Assembly: GCA_009787435.1 (NCBI GenBank)
Contig: WRFW01000147.1
Coordinates: 1 to 7,194, forward strand
Reading direction: 5' to 3'
Length of the DNA stretch: 7,194 nt
Source of the DNA: Defluviitaleaceae bacterium
GTDB taxonomy: Bacteria; Bacillota; Clostridia; Lachnospirales; UBA5962
Below the pieces are notes generated by a model. The model made no database searches, was not told where the DNA came from, and saw only the letters and a list, made by a program, of their open reading frames with translations. How positions within the stretch are numbered: the first letter of the stretch is position 1; each line of letters opens with the position of its first letter. The translations under genes and the position numbers were made by a program. This document shows positions 5,737 through 7,194 of this stretch, in pieces.

Positions 5737-5755
5737 ATTTATATGAAAAAGTCAA
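5727..5755 (-). promoter_or_regulatory. Weak candidate promoter for the membrane protein / Spo0A-like unit
   Basis: The minus strand has TTGACT (5755-5750, 5 of 6) with TACCAT (5732-5727, 4 of 6) at 17-nt spacing; TATACC at 15 nt is an alternative. The -35 lies inside the first codons of the divergent helicase gene and the -10 overlaps the rightward -10 at the palindrome GTATAC. Confidence 0.25.
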
Positions 5756-7194
5756 GCATAGATTTTTTAAATTCTTCGCAACAAAAAGCAGTTATTCACA
5801 AAAATGGACCTATGATAGTTATAGCAGGGCCAGGAAGCGGCAAAACTACTGTAATAGTGCATAGAGTTAAATATTTAGTTGAAAACGGCATAAAACCTAG
5901 TGAGATACTAGTTGTTACTTATTCTAAGGCAGCTGCAATTAATATGGGTTTAAGATATAAAAAGCTAGGCGAAGAGCCTGTTACCTTTTCAACATTTCAT
6001 AGCCTTTTTTTCAAAATTTTAAGAACTCACACAAATATTTCCTTAGACAACATGGTTACAGAAGAAAATAGAAAAGATTTAATTAAAGAAAAATTAAAAG
6101 AACTTGGCTCAGAATACGATGAAGATTTATTGAATGATATATTTTTACAATTTTCATTAATAAAAAATGACCAATTAGATATAGAAAGCTATAAAAGCTT
6201 TGGAATAGAAAGCAGAGATTTTAGAATTCTTTATAACCACTATGAAAACCACAAAAAAGAAGAAAACAAAATAGATTTTGATGATATGCTAACAAAAACT
6301 TATGAGCTGCTTCAAAATGAAAAAATATTAAATAAATGGAAAAACAAATTCAAATACATAATGATAGATGAATTCCAAGATATTAGCCGAATACAATATA
6401 ATATAGTTAGGCTTTTATCAACAGAAAATATTTACATAGTAGGCGATGACGACCAAAGCATATATCATTTTAGAGGCTCCAGACCAGAATTTATTTTAAA
6501 CTTTAATAAAGATTATGAAAATGCCAAACAAATTATTTTAGATGTGAATTACCGCTCTACTAACCAAATCATTAATCTTTCTAATCGCATTATAAAGTTT
6601 AACACAATAAGATACGATAAAACTATAAAAGGAACAAATAAAGAGGGCAAATCACCTGTTTTAATTAAAGCTAAGACAGTGAATGATGAAGCAAATCATA
6701 TTGCCTCTAAAATAAGAGCTGAATTAGAAAATAATAAAGATTTAAATTTGAGCGAAATTTGTATAATATATCGCACGAACATACAAGCCCGTGCGTTTGC
6801 AGAAAGCTTTGCAGTTCATAATATTCCTTATCAAATTAAAGATGATATGCCGACCATGTATCAACATTTTGTTTCAAAAGATATTTTATCTTATATGGCT
6901 TATGCTTTAAATAACTATGATAATGAAGCTTTATCAAGGGTAGTAAATAAGCCTATGCGATATATTAATAAAGCGGTTATAAGTTCTTTTGAAAAAGATG
7001 AAAATCCACTAATAAAATCTTTGCAAGTTACTAAGCTTCTTAAGGAACACCAGCAAGATAGAATAACAGAATTGGCATTTCATTTAGATAGGCTTAAAAA
7101 GCTTTCGCCAACAAAAGCTATAGACTATATAAGAAATAAAATAGGATATGATAATTATATAAAAAATTACACGGCGTATATGAGAGTAAAAACA
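5743..7194 (+). CDS. UvrD/PcrA-like superfamily 1A DNA helicase (3' end outside window)
   Basis: This is an ATP-driven 3'-5' DNA helicase of the UvrD/Rep type, expected to act in repair or replication restart. The 484 codons visible run off the right edge. Motifs in order: Q motif LNSSQQKAV (9-17), Walker A AGPGSGKTT (28-36), motif Ia VVTYSKAAAINM (57-68), TFSTFHSLFFKIL (80-92), Walker B IDEFQD (208-213), motif III VGDDDQSIYHFRGS (233-246) and motif IV NYRST (269-273). The later ICIIYRTNIQARAFAESF stretch is typical of domain 2A. Motifs V and VI are not reached. The FSTFH.LFFKIL wording resembles a short helicase family common in Lachnospiraceae rather than classical PcrA. The ATG at 5743 is the only start that keeps the Q motif; it has no ribosome site. 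It is divergent from the membrane protein gene. Confidence 0.93.
   Translation, partial: MKKSSIDFLNSSQQKAVIHKNGPMIVIAGPGSGKTTVIVHRVKYLVENGIKPSEILVVTYSKAAAINMGLRYKKLGEEPVTFSTFHSLFFKILRTHTNISLDNMVTEENRKDLIKEKLKELGSEYDEDLLNDIFLQFSLIKNDQLDIESYKSFGIESRDFRILYNHYENHKKEENKIDFDDMLTKTYELLQNEKILNKWKNKFKYIMIDEFQDISRIQYNIVRLLSTENIYIVGDDDQSIYHFRGSRPEFILNFNKDYENAKQIILDVNYRSTNQIINLSNRIIKFNTIRYDKTIKGTNKEGKSPVLIKAKTVNDEANHIASKIRAELENNKDLNLSEICIIYRTNIQARAFAESFAVHNIPYQIKDDMPTMYQHFVSKDILSYMAYALNNYDNEALSRVVNKPMRYINKAVISSFEKDENPLIKSLQVTKLLKEHQQDRITELAFHLDRLKKLSPTKAIDYIRNKIGYDNYIKNYTAYMRVKT

Overview
The window is strongly AT-rich and looks chromosomal. The gene set points to a motile, low-GC member of the Clostridia: chemotaxis genes (cheA, cheR), tmcAL (the ylbM family), a protein made only of a Spo0A-type DNA-binding domain, and a UvrD-like helicase whose motif wording (FSTFHSLFFKIL, YSKAAAINM) recalls Lachnospiraceae-type helicases. 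Shine-Dalgarno sites are GGAGG/GAGG-like. The exact lineage is an inference. No IS element, CRISPR array, rRNA or tRNA was seen.

Layout, left to right. (1) Minus strand: the N-terminal 385 codons of CheA, running off the left edge, preceded in transcription order by cheR. The 218-bp cheR-cheA gap has a good promoter overlapping the end of cheR, then a leader with several competing hairpins. (2) Positions 2187-2354: a divergent intergenic region with overlapping candidate promoters for cheR (leftward) and tmcAL (rightward). (3) Plus strand: tmcAL, a tRNA-Met wobble-cytidine acetylating enzyme, ending at a bidirectional hairpin terminator shared with the convergent next gene. (4) Minus strand: a regulator with a helical N-terminus and an XRE-type HTH near its C-terminus. 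Its 182-bp upstream gap holds a candidate promoter and a 29-codon ORF. (5) Minus strand: a two-gene unit, a membrane-anchored protein with a TPR-like tail followed by the stand-alone Spo0A-type domain. They are separated only by one stop codon and one further codon in the same frame. (6) Plus strand, divergent: a UvrD/PcrA-like helicase running off the right edge, with an apparently leaderless start.

CheR methylates chemoreceptors and CheA phosphorylates CheY/CheB, so the left block is one signalling module. CheA here has two tandem CheY-binding (P2) domains. The central and right genes have no clear pathway link to each other. The least ordinary part is 3512-5667: an atypical HTH regulator and a receiver-less Spo0A-like protein paired with a membrane protein. 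No complete new system is evident; these are individual leads.
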